Shown: positions 29,234-37,823 of the stretch, piece by piece
Layout of the letters: every line of letters starts with the position of its first letter
Position numbering within the stretch: position 1 is the first letter of the stretch
Assembly (NCBI RefSeq): GCF_001467955.1
Contig: NZ_LNYR01000031.1
Location: forward strand, 179,777 to 243,776
DNA from: Legionella quateirensis
GTDB lineage: Bacteria > Pseudomonadota > Gammaproteobacteria > Legionellales > Legionellaceae
Direction: 5' to 3'
Length of the DNA: 64,000 nucleotides
Notes under the pieces: generated by a model
The model's database searches: none
What the model was told of the DNA's origin: nothing
Seen by the model: the letters and a program-made list of their open reading frames with translations, nothing else
Made by a program: the position numbers and the translations under genes

Positions 29234-29712
29234 ATTATTTCATTCAGATTTGAATAAAAGGCTTTGTTGAATGTTAAACAGGTGTTTTTGATTATACTCA
29301 GGATTAACGGGAATTTTTTGTCTTCTTCATGGCGATTCCCGTGAATATACCGAATAGTGTTTAACTCGAAAAGAAGGTTAATGTCAGAACAATCTTATGA
29401 ATGGATGGAACAATTCAGTATCAGTAATGGTTAATGAAGGATAAAACCTGATCTTTATCGTAGTAACTGCGGGCAATCCGTTGGTCGAGTAAATTGTATG
29501 TATTTAATAAAAAAAGAGCTGGTAATATCGGGGAATATACAGAATCAAGACTCTGCTGAGGATTTTTTTGTAAAACCACCATAAAATCGCACGTATAATT
29601 TTAGAGCGATAGGTTTTATGACAGTTAAGTAAATTTAATGCCAGAAGTTTGACAGTTGTGAAGTGCGTATCCGATACTTAAAATAAATTATCTCGAACTT
29701 AAGGATAGGTTT
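29234..29712. other. Non-coding stretch upstream of fleQ
   Basis: A 479-bp gap with no convincing gene. A 17-codon ORF at 29381-29434 (MSEQSYEWMEQFSISNG) has a good GAAGG 4 nt upstream and could be a leader peptide or a gene remnant. The fleQ promoter should lie in the right half; AAGGATAGG is the fleQ ribosome site. Confidence 0.4.
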
Positions 29713-31134
29713 ATGAGTGACAATGAGAAAATATACATCATTGATGAAAATGAAAATCGTTGTGACAAATTACGAACTATATTTGATTTTTTAGGACAAG
29801 CTACAGAAATTAGCAAATATAACAACTGGCAAATTATTACTAATCCTAACCCCGGGGTAATTATTCTGGGCGCAGAATTAATGCTCGAAAAAACCATGGA
29901 TGAACTAGACGCATTGGTAAAGCATTTTTCCAAGGTTCCGATAATCGTTATTGATCAACAGTTAAGTTCCATTCAATGTGAAGATCGAAATGTCGTTGCA
30001 TGTCTCTCTTTTCCATTCAGCTATGCTCAAATGCTAGAAGCATTGCATCGTTGTCAAATTGCTAAAGAAGCGGTTAAATTCATTACTGCGAGCTCTCAAA
30101 GAACTCCTTTATTCCGTAGTTTAGTGGGTACTAGTGAAAGTATTAGTCAGGTTCGTAAATTGATTGAGCAGGTTGCAAATACTGAAGCAAGCGTACTGAT
30201 TTTAGGAGAGTCAGGAACTGGTAAGGAAGTTGTTGCTCGTAATATTCATTCTCTATCAGCTCGATCAAATAAACCGTTTATACCGATTAATTGTGGTGCT
30301 ATTCCAGGCGAATTATTAGAAAGTGAATTATTCGGTCATGAAAAAGGAGCTTTTACCGGGGCTATTACTTCAAGGCAAGGTCGTTTTGAATTAGCTAACG
30401 GAGGAACTCTGTTTCTTGATGAAATTGGCGATATGCCCTTAGCCATGCAAGTTAAATTACTAAGAGTTTTACAGGAGCGTTGTTTTGAGCGAGTGGGATC
30501 GAACAAGAGCATTGATGTGAACGTTCGAATCATTGCAGCAACCCATCGAAATTTGGAAGTTGCAATACAAGAAGGTAAATTCAGAGAGGATTTATTTTAT
30601 AGGCTTAATGTTTTTCCTATTGAAATGCCGCCACTGAGAAGTCGAAGTGCAGATGTGGTGCTCTTATTTAATGAACTCATTTCGCGTATCGAAGGTGAAC
30701 ACAGGCCAATTGTCCGATTAATGCCTGATGCTATGGATGCATTATGTAATTACAGTTGGCCAGGAAACGTTCGTGAGCTGGCTAACTTAGTGGAACGATT
30801 ATCCATTTTATATCCTAATGGTATTGTATGTAAAAATGATTTACCCCAACGATTTCAAGGTGAATACAAGCTTTCTTATATGGAAATGAATTCATCAGGT
30901 ACTGAGCGTGAAACCTTATTGCAAATCATCAGTCAGGATCAAACGCCTAATACAGATGGTATTGATTTGAAGGAGCATTTAGTCAAAACAGAGCTAGCCT
31001 TAATAAGTCAGGCTCTGGAAGAATCCGACTGGGTAGTAGCCCATGCAGCAAGTTATCTCAATATGCGACGGACAACATTAGTAGAGAAAATGCGTAAGTA
31101 TGGTTTGACACGTCCTGAAAAAGAGGAGCGATAG
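29713..31134 (+). CDS. fleQ: Sigma-54-dependent flagellar master activator FleQ
   Basis: A 473-residue enhancer-binding protein. The N-terminal receiver-like domain (1-125) lacks a clear phospho-acceptor pocket, typical of FleQ. The AAA+ domain has Walker A GESGTGKE (165-172), the sigma-54 contact loop GAFTGA (212-217) and Walker B GTLFLDE (231-237). A Fis-type helix-turn-helix closes the protein (AHAASYLNMRRTTLVEKMRKYGL). FleQ activates flagellar genes with RpoN and in Pseudomonas also responds to c-di-GMP; in Legionella it belongs to the flagellar cascade. It is monocistronic here. Confidence 0.92.
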   Translation: MSDNEKIYIIDENENRCDKLRTIFDFLGQATEISKYNNWQIITNPNPGVIILGAELMLEKTMDELDALVKHFSKVPIIVIDQQLSSIQCEDRNVVACLSFPFSYAQMLEALHRCQIAKEAVKFITASSQRTPLFRSLVGTSESISQVRKLIEQVANTEASVLILGESGTGKEVVARNIHSLSARSNKPFIPINCGAIPGELLESELFGHEKGAFTGAITSRQGRFELANGGTLFLDEIGDMPLAMQVKLLRVLQERCFERVGSNKSIDVNVRIIAATHRNLEVAIQEGKFREDLFYRLNVFPIEMPPLRSRSADVVLLFNELISRIEGEHRPIVRLMPDAMDALCNYSWPGNVRELANLVERLSILYPNGIVCKNDLPQRFQGEYKLSYMEMNSSGTERETLLQIISQDQTPNTDGIDLKEHLVKTELALISQALEESDWVVAHAASYLNMRRTTLVEKMRKYGLTRPEKEER

Positions 31135-31520
31135 ACAATCAGCATCTTATTATGGACAACCCGTGAATCAGTAAGGTGTTTAAGTAAAAGTTTGTATATT
31201 ATGTGAGATCTTATTAGCCCCGCAGTATACACTGCGAGGTTCGGGAACAGAGAACATTTGTTGTATCGTTTGCCCCATTCCTGATTGTTTTTATCAGATC
31301 TATCGTTCTGCTACCGTTTATGTCATAAAAGTACGAGTTGGCTTTTCGATCCTCATCTCTGTAAGAACTATTTGATATTTAGAAGTAATCACCGTGAGAT
31401 AGAATGGAAAATATATTGGAAGAATGCGCTGCATATAATACAATCGTGGGAATAAAATGCTAATGGAATAATTATTTACTCTTTAAGGATGATGATTCTT
31501 ACCCTTTTAGAGATGTACTT
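31135..31520. other. Intergenic region with a hairpin after fleQ
   Basis: A 386-bp gap without a gene. CCCCGCAGT at 31218-31226 pairs with ACTGCGAGG at 31231-31239 around a short loop; no T-run follows, so it is only a possible terminator. The right part probably holds the promoter of the 655-residue gene. Confidence 0.35.
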
Positions 31521-33488
31521 ATGAAAATTATTCAAATTACGCGAACCGCCTCAGGAACAATAAAACCAGTGAGGGATCGAGTTTATTTACCCCGATCAGA
31601 ATTTCATTGCAGGTATCCGTCATTATTGGATATGACCGATCCGGTGCGATGGACTACTTACCACAGAAGTGATTTTAAAAAAATCGAGGGAGCAACTAAA
31701 GATCAGTTTAAATTTCAGGGAAATCAGGAGTCAATAACTACGGGTATGTATCCTAAAACGGGTAATTTTTACAACCCATTTCATTTTACGAGTTATAAAA
31801 AAGCCTTAAAGCCGGTAAAAAAAGCACTGACAATTTCAGAGCCTGCTCTATGGTATGACAGGCTTTTAGTACAGCAAAAAAACATGGCTGCTTATGTTGT
31901 CAAACAAGTTAAAGAACGAGATCCGGATATTCTTATTAACGCAGATAATGATTATACCTGCGCACTGTTTTCCTTACCTAAACCAAAGGGTGAGAAAAAT
32001 CCTAAAATTTGGAGTCAATTTTTATCAGTATACCTCATTGCATTTGCAAATACCCTTGCTCATGAACGAGGAATAAATATTGAAATGGTACATCGATCAA
32101 GCTTTGGGTGCTTGAGACCTTCGGTTGCAGATTGTGGCGAAAGTGTGCGTGTTAATCTAGGATTAACTCCAAAACCCTATGCAGATTGCGTGGTTGATGC
32201 GATCTTATATTTGCAAAAATTTGCCAAGAACCAGAAAGCCTTTAAAATTCCATTTCAATCTGTGGCATTGACTAACACACTGAATAATTATAATAAAATA
32301 AAATCAACGAAAACAAAACCAGTGAACATTCAACTTAAAGATACCCTTTGGAATACTTTATGGGCTCCAGGTGATAGTTCAAATAAATCTTTTGCAAGTC
32401 AAATATTCAGAAAATCAGTAGTTAAAGAGTGTTTAGTCGATTTGATTCAAAATGCTTGTCTAGCTCAGCCATTAGAAGATCTATTCGAAGATAAAAAAGC
32501 TTATAGTAAGGCGTTCATAGAACCCCTCAAAAAGGTGCTTCAATCCATTAAATTGAATGGCAAATCCCTTTCGATTCAACTTGATTGTGAGGATCTAAAA
32601 TCTTATGAATGGGGTGCGGCCCAAAATGTTGAGGACGATGAGTTTTGGGCCTTGGCAGGAGAAATGGCAGAGCAGTTGGGGGCCACCAAAAGAGAGGTTG
32701 CGACTCTTATAAAGAAACAAAAAACTGAAGATTTTCATTCGTGTTTTGAAGCCTGGGTTGCAAATTTCATTTTTCAGCCTAAAGAAGATAATTCGGTTGA
32801 GGATGGCAATGGATCTGATTCTGAAGAAGAAGGCGAACTTGAAGTTAAAGGTGAGTCTCAGACTGTTCATGCAAAGAAAATAATTACAGCAACAGGAATG
32901 CGGGCAATACAACTGATTCATGCTGTAAGTAGAAAATACCTGCATGATAAATATCAAATAGATCCCTTGTATCTTACTTTCACTGCGAGCCAAATGTATT
33001 ATGAAACGGATGAAGCATTATCAAAACATCCAATTCCTATTGATTATGTCCATGAAAAAACTAAAAAAAGAGTTCAGACAAACGTGGGATTTTTCGACAT
33101 AAATCATTGCAACACAACGCATGAGGAAATGGCGGATGAAATTGCTTTAATTGATAAAAAGGATCGTATTTGTGCCATAGATGTCACTTCAGCTACAACT
33201 CGAGAAATTAATGAAACGCTGGTGCGACTCTATGAACAGCGACCTAATCTCGAGCTTATTTTAACAATCAGTAGTGGATTAAAAAACGAACAGGCAATGG
33301 GTGACTACAATCCTTATGGTACTGTACGTATCTTCTCAAAAAATCGTGATTCGCTTAATGAAATTTATGATGATTTGGTTGAGCTTGAAGAGCAATCTGG
33401 CTATCTACACCCAAAAGAAAGTCATTTAATAAGAAAATCCGCGAAATTAGCCGGAATGACTCCAACTAATGCGTCCATCTTAAGTTGA
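31521..33488 (+). CDS. Orphan 655-residue protein, possible cryptic PLP-fold C-terminal half
   Basis: I recognise no family with certainty. There is no signal peptide or membrane segment. Residues 1-420 are Lys-rich and of no clear motif. An acidic linker (about 421-443, NGSDSEEEGELE) follows. Residues 450-610 have pieces in the order of a fold-type I PLP enzyme of the cystathionine synthase type: TATGMRAIQ (456-464), MYYETDEAL, FFDINHCN, CAIDVTSATT with Asp553, and SSGLKNEQAMGDYNPYGTV, where Lys588 sits where the PLP lysine would be. This is pattern reading only. The cytoplasmic, eukaryote-like charged composition and single-gene setting also allow a Dot/Icm effector. The ATG has only weak upstream signals (TTTTAGAGATG). 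Confidence 0.7.
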   Translation: MKIIQITRTASGTIKPVRDRVYLPRSEFHCRYPSLLDMTDPVRWTTYHRSDFKKIEGATKDQFKFQGNQESITTGMYPKTGNFYNPFHFTSYKKALKPVKKALTISEPALWYDRLLVQQKNMAAYVVKQVKERDPDILINADNDYTCALFSLPKPKGEKNPKIWSQFLSVYLIAFANTLAHERGINIEMVHRSSFGCLRPSVADCGESVRVNLGLTPKPYADCVVDAILYLQKFAKNQKAFKIPFQSVALTNTLNNYNKIKSTKTKPVNIQLKDTLWNTLWAPGDSSNKSFASQIFRKSVVKECLVDLIQNACLAQPLEDLFEDKKAYSKAFIEPLKKVLQSIKLNGKSLSIQLDCEDLKSYEWGAAQNVEDDEFWALAGEMAEQLGATKREVATLIKKQKTEDFHSCFEAWVANFIFQPKEDNSVEDGNGSDSEEEGELEVKGESQTVHAKKIITATGMRAIQLIHAVSRKYLHDKYQIDPLYLTFTASQMYYETDEALSKHPIPIDYVHEKTKKRVQTNVGFFDINHCNTTHEEMADEIALIDKKDRICAIDVTSATTREINETLVRLYEQRPNLELILTISSGLKNEQAMGDYNPYGTVRIFSKNRDSLNEIYDDLVELEEQSGYLHPKESHLIRKSAKLAGMTPTNASILS

Positions 33489-33594
33489 TTTGCTCTAAAC
33501 CTGCATTTACAGAGGACTATTCCTAGGGACTTTATGGCGGGGGGCTGAATCTTCGACCATCTGCAAAAAAAACAGTTCAGCTCTTCTCTCTGAC

Positions 33595-33617
33595 GTCCCG
33601 CGGAAACTCCGTGGGAC
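33595..33617. repeat. Small GTCCCGCGG palindrome
   Basis: GTCCCGCGG pairs with CCGTGGGAC around AAACT, with one G-T mismatch. It resembles the inner hairpin of the element at 51748. The stretch 33489-33670 otherwise holds no gene. Confidence 0.5.
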
Positions 33618-33671
33618 AGGGCAAAGATGTGATCAAAATTCAGGAATGGCCGCAAGTGAAATTGAAACTAT

Positions 33672-33693
33672 GCCTTAGTTTTTAGACTAAGGC
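33672..33693. terminator. Hairpin between convergent genes
   Basis: GCCTTAGT pairs with ACTAAGGC around a T-rich loop. It overlaps the stop codon of the minus-strand 85-residue gene and lies downstream of the plus-strand 655-residue gene, so it may serve both directions. The T-run after it is weak. Confidence 0.45.
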
Positions 33694-33944
33694 TTATTCT
33701 CAGTGGATTCTTCTTCAGTTTTTTCAGTTTTATTGATCGTTTCAGTTTTGACCTCTGCAGTTTTTACTTCTTCAGTTTTAACGGCTTCAGTTTTTACCTC
33801 TTCAGCAGGTGCTTCCTGATGTTCTCTTTTATGTTTGTAGTCTTGAATAATCTCTTCAACACTGTTCTTTATGCCTTTAAAGAGTTTACTGGTCATTGAA
33901 GATAATTCTTTTAAATCAGGTAGCTTGGATTTAAAATCGCTCAT
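33687..33944 (-). CDS. Small charged protein with KTEEV repeats
   Basis: An 85-residue protein in two parts. Residues 1-43 are amphipathic (LKELSSMTSKLFKGIKNSVEEIIQDYKHKREHQ). Residues 44-85 are low-complexity with a roughly five-residue period (EEVKTEAVKTEEVKTAEVKT), then a Glu/Lys/Thr tail. No signal peptide. The N-terminal part could form a helix or coiled coil; the tail should be disordered. Unknown function. It lies downstream of the S49 peptidase gene on the same strand, about 97 bp apart. The repeats could vary in number between strains. Confidence 0.7.
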   Translation of the reverse strand: MSDFKSKLPDLKELSSMTSKLFKGIKNSVEEIIQDYKHKREHQEAPAEEVKTEAVKTEEVKTAEVKTETINKTEKTEEESTENKP

Positions 33945-34041
33945 GTTTCACTCCCTTGCAGAAAATATATTGATTATATAATTATATACTCATATTAAAT
34001 CTTTTGTTGAGCTTCCCTTATCCGATCACTGGGCTGTTCAA

Positions 34042-34977
34042 TCAAGCCCAGGGATGCATCAAGTTCATAGCTGGTTTAAGCAGTTTATTCATCAACGTTG
34101 ACTTCGGTTGGACGGTTACTTTATATGCCTTGTAGCGCCCCATTTTTTCGACAAGATATTCATCACTGGTGGATAGTTTATCTACCAGGCTGAGTTGAAA
34201 CGCATCTGTTGCCAGCCAATGCTCACCCGTAGATACCTTATCCATATCCAATTGACTTCTGTTCATTAGGACATAGTCTCTAAATGCAGTATGTATTTTT
34301 TCCAGATCTTCCTGAAATTTTTTCCGGCCTTTATCTGTGTTTTCAGCGAAAAGAGTCAAGGTTCGTTTGTATTCACCAGCAGTTAATAATTCAATATCAA
34401 TATCATTTTTCTTTAGCCAGCGGTGAAAATTCGGGATTTGAGCCACAACACCAATTGAACCAATGATTGCAAATGGAGCGGCTATAATTTGATTGGCTAC
34501 ACAAGCCATTAAATAACCCCCGCTTGCTGCCACTTTATCGATACTCACAGTCAAAGGAATGTTCTTTTCACGTATTCTTTGCAGTTGAGATGCCGCAAGT
34601 CCATAACCATTAACAGCACCGCCAGGACTATCCAATCTTATCAAAACTTCATCTTCAGGTTTGGCAATACTCAGAATGGAGGTAATTTCTTCACGGAGTT
34701 GTTCGACTTGAGATGCTTTTATATCGCCACTGAAATCAATGACGTATAGAGTTGGTTTTTTTTCTTTACTTTTTTTCGTTTTACTTAATTTTTTACCTAG
34801 AATCTCTTTGTTCATTAGGGATTGAATGTGTTCATATTGTTCATTCAGAGAAATAATTTCCAATTTAGGCTTGGGTTTACGGCCGATAGAAAAGATGCCT
34901 CCGATCAGTATTAAAAATGCAATAACCAGGGTAAAGCACTTGAGGAGAAACATACCGTATTCACTAAGAAATTCCAT
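34042..34977 (-). CDS. sohB: S49 family membrane peptidase (SohB-like)
   Basis: A 311-residue protein with an N-terminal membrane helix (about 8-30), a charged region and a single S49 domain. The nucleophile Ser is in VAASGGYLMAC and the general-base Lys in AGEYKRTLTLF; RLDSPGGAVNGYG is the oxyanion segment. The single-domain size and N-terminal extension fit SohB rather than the double-length SppA. It may degrade membrane-bound peptides on the periplasmic side. A GGGCTT-type palindrome overlaps the stop codon. Confidence 0.9.
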   Translation of the reverse strand: MEFLSEYGMFLLKCFTLVIAFLILIGGIFSIGRKPKPKLEIISLNEQYEHIQSLMNKEILGKKLSKTKKSKEKKPTLYVIDFSGDIKASQVEQLREEITSILSIAKPEDEVLIRLDSPGGAVNGYGLAASQLQRIREKNIPLTVSIDKVAASGGYLMACVANQIIAAPFAIIGSIGVVAQIPNFHRWLKKNDIDIELLTAGEYKRTLTLFAENTDKGRKKFQEDLEKIHTAFRDYVLMNRSQLDMDKVSTGEHWLATDAFQLSLVDKLSTSDEYLVEKMGRYKAYKVTVQPKSTLMNKLLKPAMNLMHPWA

Positions 34978-35129
34978 TGTTGACCTTTAAATAAATAAAA
35001 CAGATTATGGCGATCCTAGGGTGACTTCGCAAGACAAAAATCGGGAAATTAAAAGGTTTGAGAGTTAAAAAACTTGTTTTGTCTTTTATTTATAGTTAGT
35101 CTCACTTTTTATGGTAAAAATACATTCCT

Positions 35130-35732
35130 ATGCTTGAAGTTATCGATCTTTATTTTGATTACCAGGAACAACCTCTGTTACATCATGTTTCTTTTAAAGT
35201 GCCCCAGGGAGGGATTTTGCATTTGAAAGGAGCCAATGGAGCCGGAAAAACTACCTTACTCAAGTTAATTGCGGGATTGCATCAACCTTCGCAGGGGCAG
35301 ATTTGTTTTGCTGGCCGACCTATATCCGAACAACGTGATGCATATCAAAGGGAACTGTGTTTTGTAGGTCATAAAACGGGCATTAACCCTTATCTTACCC
35401 TGAAAGAAAACTGTCTGTTTGATCTGAATTATGGGGATAACAAGACCGATATCACTGAACTGGCCGGACTGTTTCACCTGGAGCGATTTTTAGATCAACC
35501 TTGTGGTTTGCTTTCTGCAGGGCAAAGAAGGCAGGTGGGGCTTCTTCGATTATGGATGTCTGATAAGGCATTATGGTTGTTGGACGAACCACTGGTCGCT
35601 CTGGATCATACAGCGCTGATGACACTCATGAATAAAATAGAACAGCATCGATTACAAGGCGGCACGGTATTACTTACTTCTCATCAAAATCTGCCATTAA
35701 GCGATAGTGACTATCTGGAGTATCATTTGTGA
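35130..35732 (+). CDS. ccmA: Heme exporter ATPase
   Basis: A 200-residue ABC ATPase. Walker A is GANGAGKTTLLKL, the signature is LSAGQRRQVGLLRLW (LSAGQ, as in CcmA) and Walker B is ALWLLDEPLVALD. With CcmB and CcmC it releases holo-CcmE for cytochrome c maturation. It is the first gene of ccmABCDEFGHI and overlaps ccmB by 4 bp. Confidence 0.97.
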   Translation: MLEVIDLYFDYQEQPLLHHVSFKVPQGGILHLKGANGAGKTTLLKLIAGLHQPSQGQICFAGRPISEQRDAYQRELCFVGHKTGINPYLTLKENCLFDLNYGDNKTDITELAGLFHLERFLDQPCGLLSAGQRRQVGLLRLWMSDKALWLLDEPLVALDHTALMTLMNKIEQHRLQGGTVLLTSHQNLPLSDSDYLEYHL

Positions 35733-36409
35733 ATTCCAGCTTTGTATTATTTGTAACCCAATTCAAGCGTGAATGGTTAATCCAGATGCGGCAAATCAGA
35801 TATTTGGTTAATTCGTGTTTATTTTTTTTAATGTTGCTGTTTATTTTTCCTTTAACGATAAGACCAGAAGTTCTTTTGATGAGAACCATAGCACCCGGTC
35901 TAATATGGATGGCTATTTTACTCTCCATGTTGCTCTCAGCGGAGCGACTGTTTCAACAGGACTATGAACAAGGTGTTATCGAGCAATGGCTGGTTTCAGG
36001 ACAATCACTAAATCTTATAATCAGCGCAAAAGTATTGGCACATTGGTTGTTCAATTTGATACCTTTATTACTGCTGTCTCCTTTGGTGGCAGTTCTATTT
36101 TCTTTTTCAGTATGGGAAACCTGGATATTAGTACTTAGTCTGCTTTGCGGTACACCCGCATTATTCTATCTGTGCGCACTGGCAGCTGCTTTTGGCGTGG
36201 GAGTGAATCAAAGGGGAGCCTTAATGGCACTGATATTATTGCCTTTAACTCTTCCTTTACTAATATTTGGCAGTGGAACTTTGAACATTGCCATGCAGGG
36301 ATTACCAATCAGTGGGTATTTGGCATTACTATTGGCAATGTCCGTAATTGCAGCTGGTTTTTTGCCTTATGCTATTTCTGGAGTAGTTCGAATCAGTCAG
36401 GTCGATTAA
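35729..36409 (+). CDS. ccmB: Heme exporter permease B
   Basis: A 226-residue protein with six membrane segments and the CcmB signatures TIAPGLIWMAILLSMLLSAERLFQQD split around residue 60 and DYEQGVIEQWLVSG. It forms the CcmABCD complex in the inner membrane. Start is GTG within the ccmA stop. Confidence 0.96.
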   Translation: MNSSFVLFVTQFKREWLIQMRQIRYLVNSCLFFLMLLFIFPLTIRPEVLLMRTIAPGLIWMAILLSMLLSAERLFQQDYEQGVIEQWLVSGQSLNLIISAKVLAHWLFNLIPLLLLSPLVAVLFSFSVWETWILVLSLLCGTPALFYLCALAAAFGVGVNQRGALMALILLPLTLPLLIFGSGTLNIAMQGLPISGYLALLLAMSVIAAGFLPYAISGVVRISQVD

Positions 36410-36487
36410 TGCATCTTTTCGGTATATTTTGCGAAAGCACTGAGACATGGTAAAATCCGATTCTTTTTTCTGACTTTATTGTTTCCT

Positions 36488-37228
36488 ATGTGGAAGTTTT
36501 TATATCAATTAGCCTCACCTAAAACATTTTACACTCTTTCCGGGCGAATTATCCCCTGGTTAGCAACTGGCGCATTGCTAACTATACTGATTGGTGTCAT
36601 TTGGGGGCTTGTATTTGCCCCACCGGATTATCAACAAGGCGACGCATTTCGTATAATTTATGTACATGTTCCAAGCGCATTCCTCTCAATGGCTCTGTAT
36701 GCCTGGATGGGCTTCCTGGCCGTTCTGCTTTTAGTTTGGCGTATTAAAATTGCTGGTTTGTTGATTAGCCTGGTAGCTCAACTGGGTCTTTGTATGGCTT
36801 TTCTCGCGTTGGTTACTGGCAGTATTTGGGGTAAGCCCATGTGGGGAGCGTGGTGGGTTTGGGATGCACGTTTGACTTCTGAATTAGTCCTTTTATTGCT
36901 TTATGCTGCTATTTTAGCGACTCATCATGCAGTAAAAAATAAGGAAGACGGTGATAAAATCATTGCGATACTCACTTTGGTAGGCTTGATTGATTTACCT
37001 ATTATTCATTACTCGGTTTACTGGTGGAATACTTTGCATCAAGGGGCTACCTTATCCGCGTTTGCAAAACCTAAAATCGAAAGCAGTATGTTGTATCCAT
37101 TATTGTTTACTCTGATTGGATTTTTCTTCTATTGTTTATGGATTATTTTGGAAAAGGCACGAAATGAATTATTAATCAGGGAAAAGAAGCAAGCCTGGGT
37201 TAAAATTCAATTCGAAGGAGAGCGTTAA
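36488..37228 (+). CDS. ccmC: Heme handling protein CcmC
   Basis: About 246 residues with six membrane segments and the tryptophan-rich heme-handling motif WGAWWVWDARLTSEL. Conserved FAPPDYQQGDAFRIIYVHVPSA flanks the first periplasmic His, and HYSVYWWNTLHQGAT holds the second. It attaches heme to the His of CcmE. I chose ATG at 36488 (MWKFLYQLASP), which matches the family N-terminus; a TTG at 36479 adds three residues. Confidence 0.95.
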   Translation: MWKFLYQLASPKTFYTLSGRIIPWLATGALLTILIGVIWGLVFAPPDYQQGDAFRIIYVHVPSAFLSMALYAWMGFLAVLLLVWRIKIAGLLISLVAQLGLCMAFLALVTGSIWGKPMWGAWWVWDARLTSELVLLLLYAAILATHHAVKNKEDGDKIIAILTLVGLIDLPIIHYSVYWWNTLHQGATLSAFAKPKIESSMLYPLLFTLIGFFFYCLWIILEKARNELLIREKKQAWVKIQFEGER

Positions 37229-37386
37229 TGAATCCATTTTTTGAATGGCTGGCAATGGGTGGTTATTCTGCTTATGTCTGGCCTGCCTACGGATTGGTTG
37301 GTTTTGTGTTGATAATGAATCTTTATGGGATTAAACGGCAAAAGACTCGGACTCGTCAAAAACTGCAACGATGGTTTAAGAGATAA
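37228..37386 (+). CDS. ccmD: Heme exporter small subunit CcmD
   Basis: A 52-residue protein. It starts in the TAATG that ends ccmC. The sequence has the CcmD layout: [18 protein letters not shown] then one membrane helix ([10 protein letters not shown]) and a basic cytoplasmic tail ([17 protein letters not shown]). CcmD helps release holo-CcmE from CcmABC. It ends 5 bp before ccmE. Confidence 0.93.
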   Translation: MNPFFEWLAMGGYSAYVWPAYGLVGFVLIMNLYGIKRQKTRTRQKLQRWFKR

Positions 37387-37391
37387 AATTT

Positions 37392-37823
37392 ATGAACCCG
37401 GCAAGAAAACGAAAGTTACTCATGATACTTTTTTTTATGTCGATTTTAGCTATAGCCTCTGGTCTGGTTTTATATGCTTTAAGACAAAATATTAGCTTAT
37501 TTTATACCCCAACCCAGGTCATAGCCGGAGAAGCGCCGCTGGCTCATCCTGTTCGAGTAGGGGGGATGGTTGAAAAGAACAGTATTATAAGAGCTAAGGA
37601 AGGCTTGGAAGTTCAATTTAAAATTACGGATTTTAATAAAACCATAACCGTAACGTATAAAGGTATACTGCCTGATTTATTTCGGGAAGGTCAGGGAATT
37701 GTTGCCGAAGGTGAGGTCATTGATTTGCACCATTTTCGGGCCAGTCAAGTGTTAGCAAAACACGATGCCAATTATATGCCCCCCGAAGTTAAAGCCGCTT
37801 TGGCTAAAAAGGTGAATTCATGA
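37392..37823 (+). CDS. ccmE: Heme chaperone CcmE
   Basis: A 143-residue protein with an N-terminal membrane anchor and a periplasmic OB-fold. The heme-attachment motif HxxxY appears as H-D-A-N-Y in [13 protein letters not shown], so this is the standard His-type chaperone. It overlaps ccmF by 4 bp. Confidence 0.97.
   Translation: MNPARKRKLLMILFFMSILAIASGLVLYALRQNISLFYTPTQVIAGEAPLAHPVRVGGMVEKNSIIRAKEGLEVQFKITDFNKTITVTYKGILPDLFREGQGIVAEGEVIDLHHFRASQVLAKHDANYMPPEVKAALAKKVNS

Noticed and set aside
32595..32993. Minus-strand 132-residue ORF inside the 655-residue gene
   Set aside because: Antisense shadow; the Phe- and Arg-rich composition is that of reversed Lys/Glu codons.
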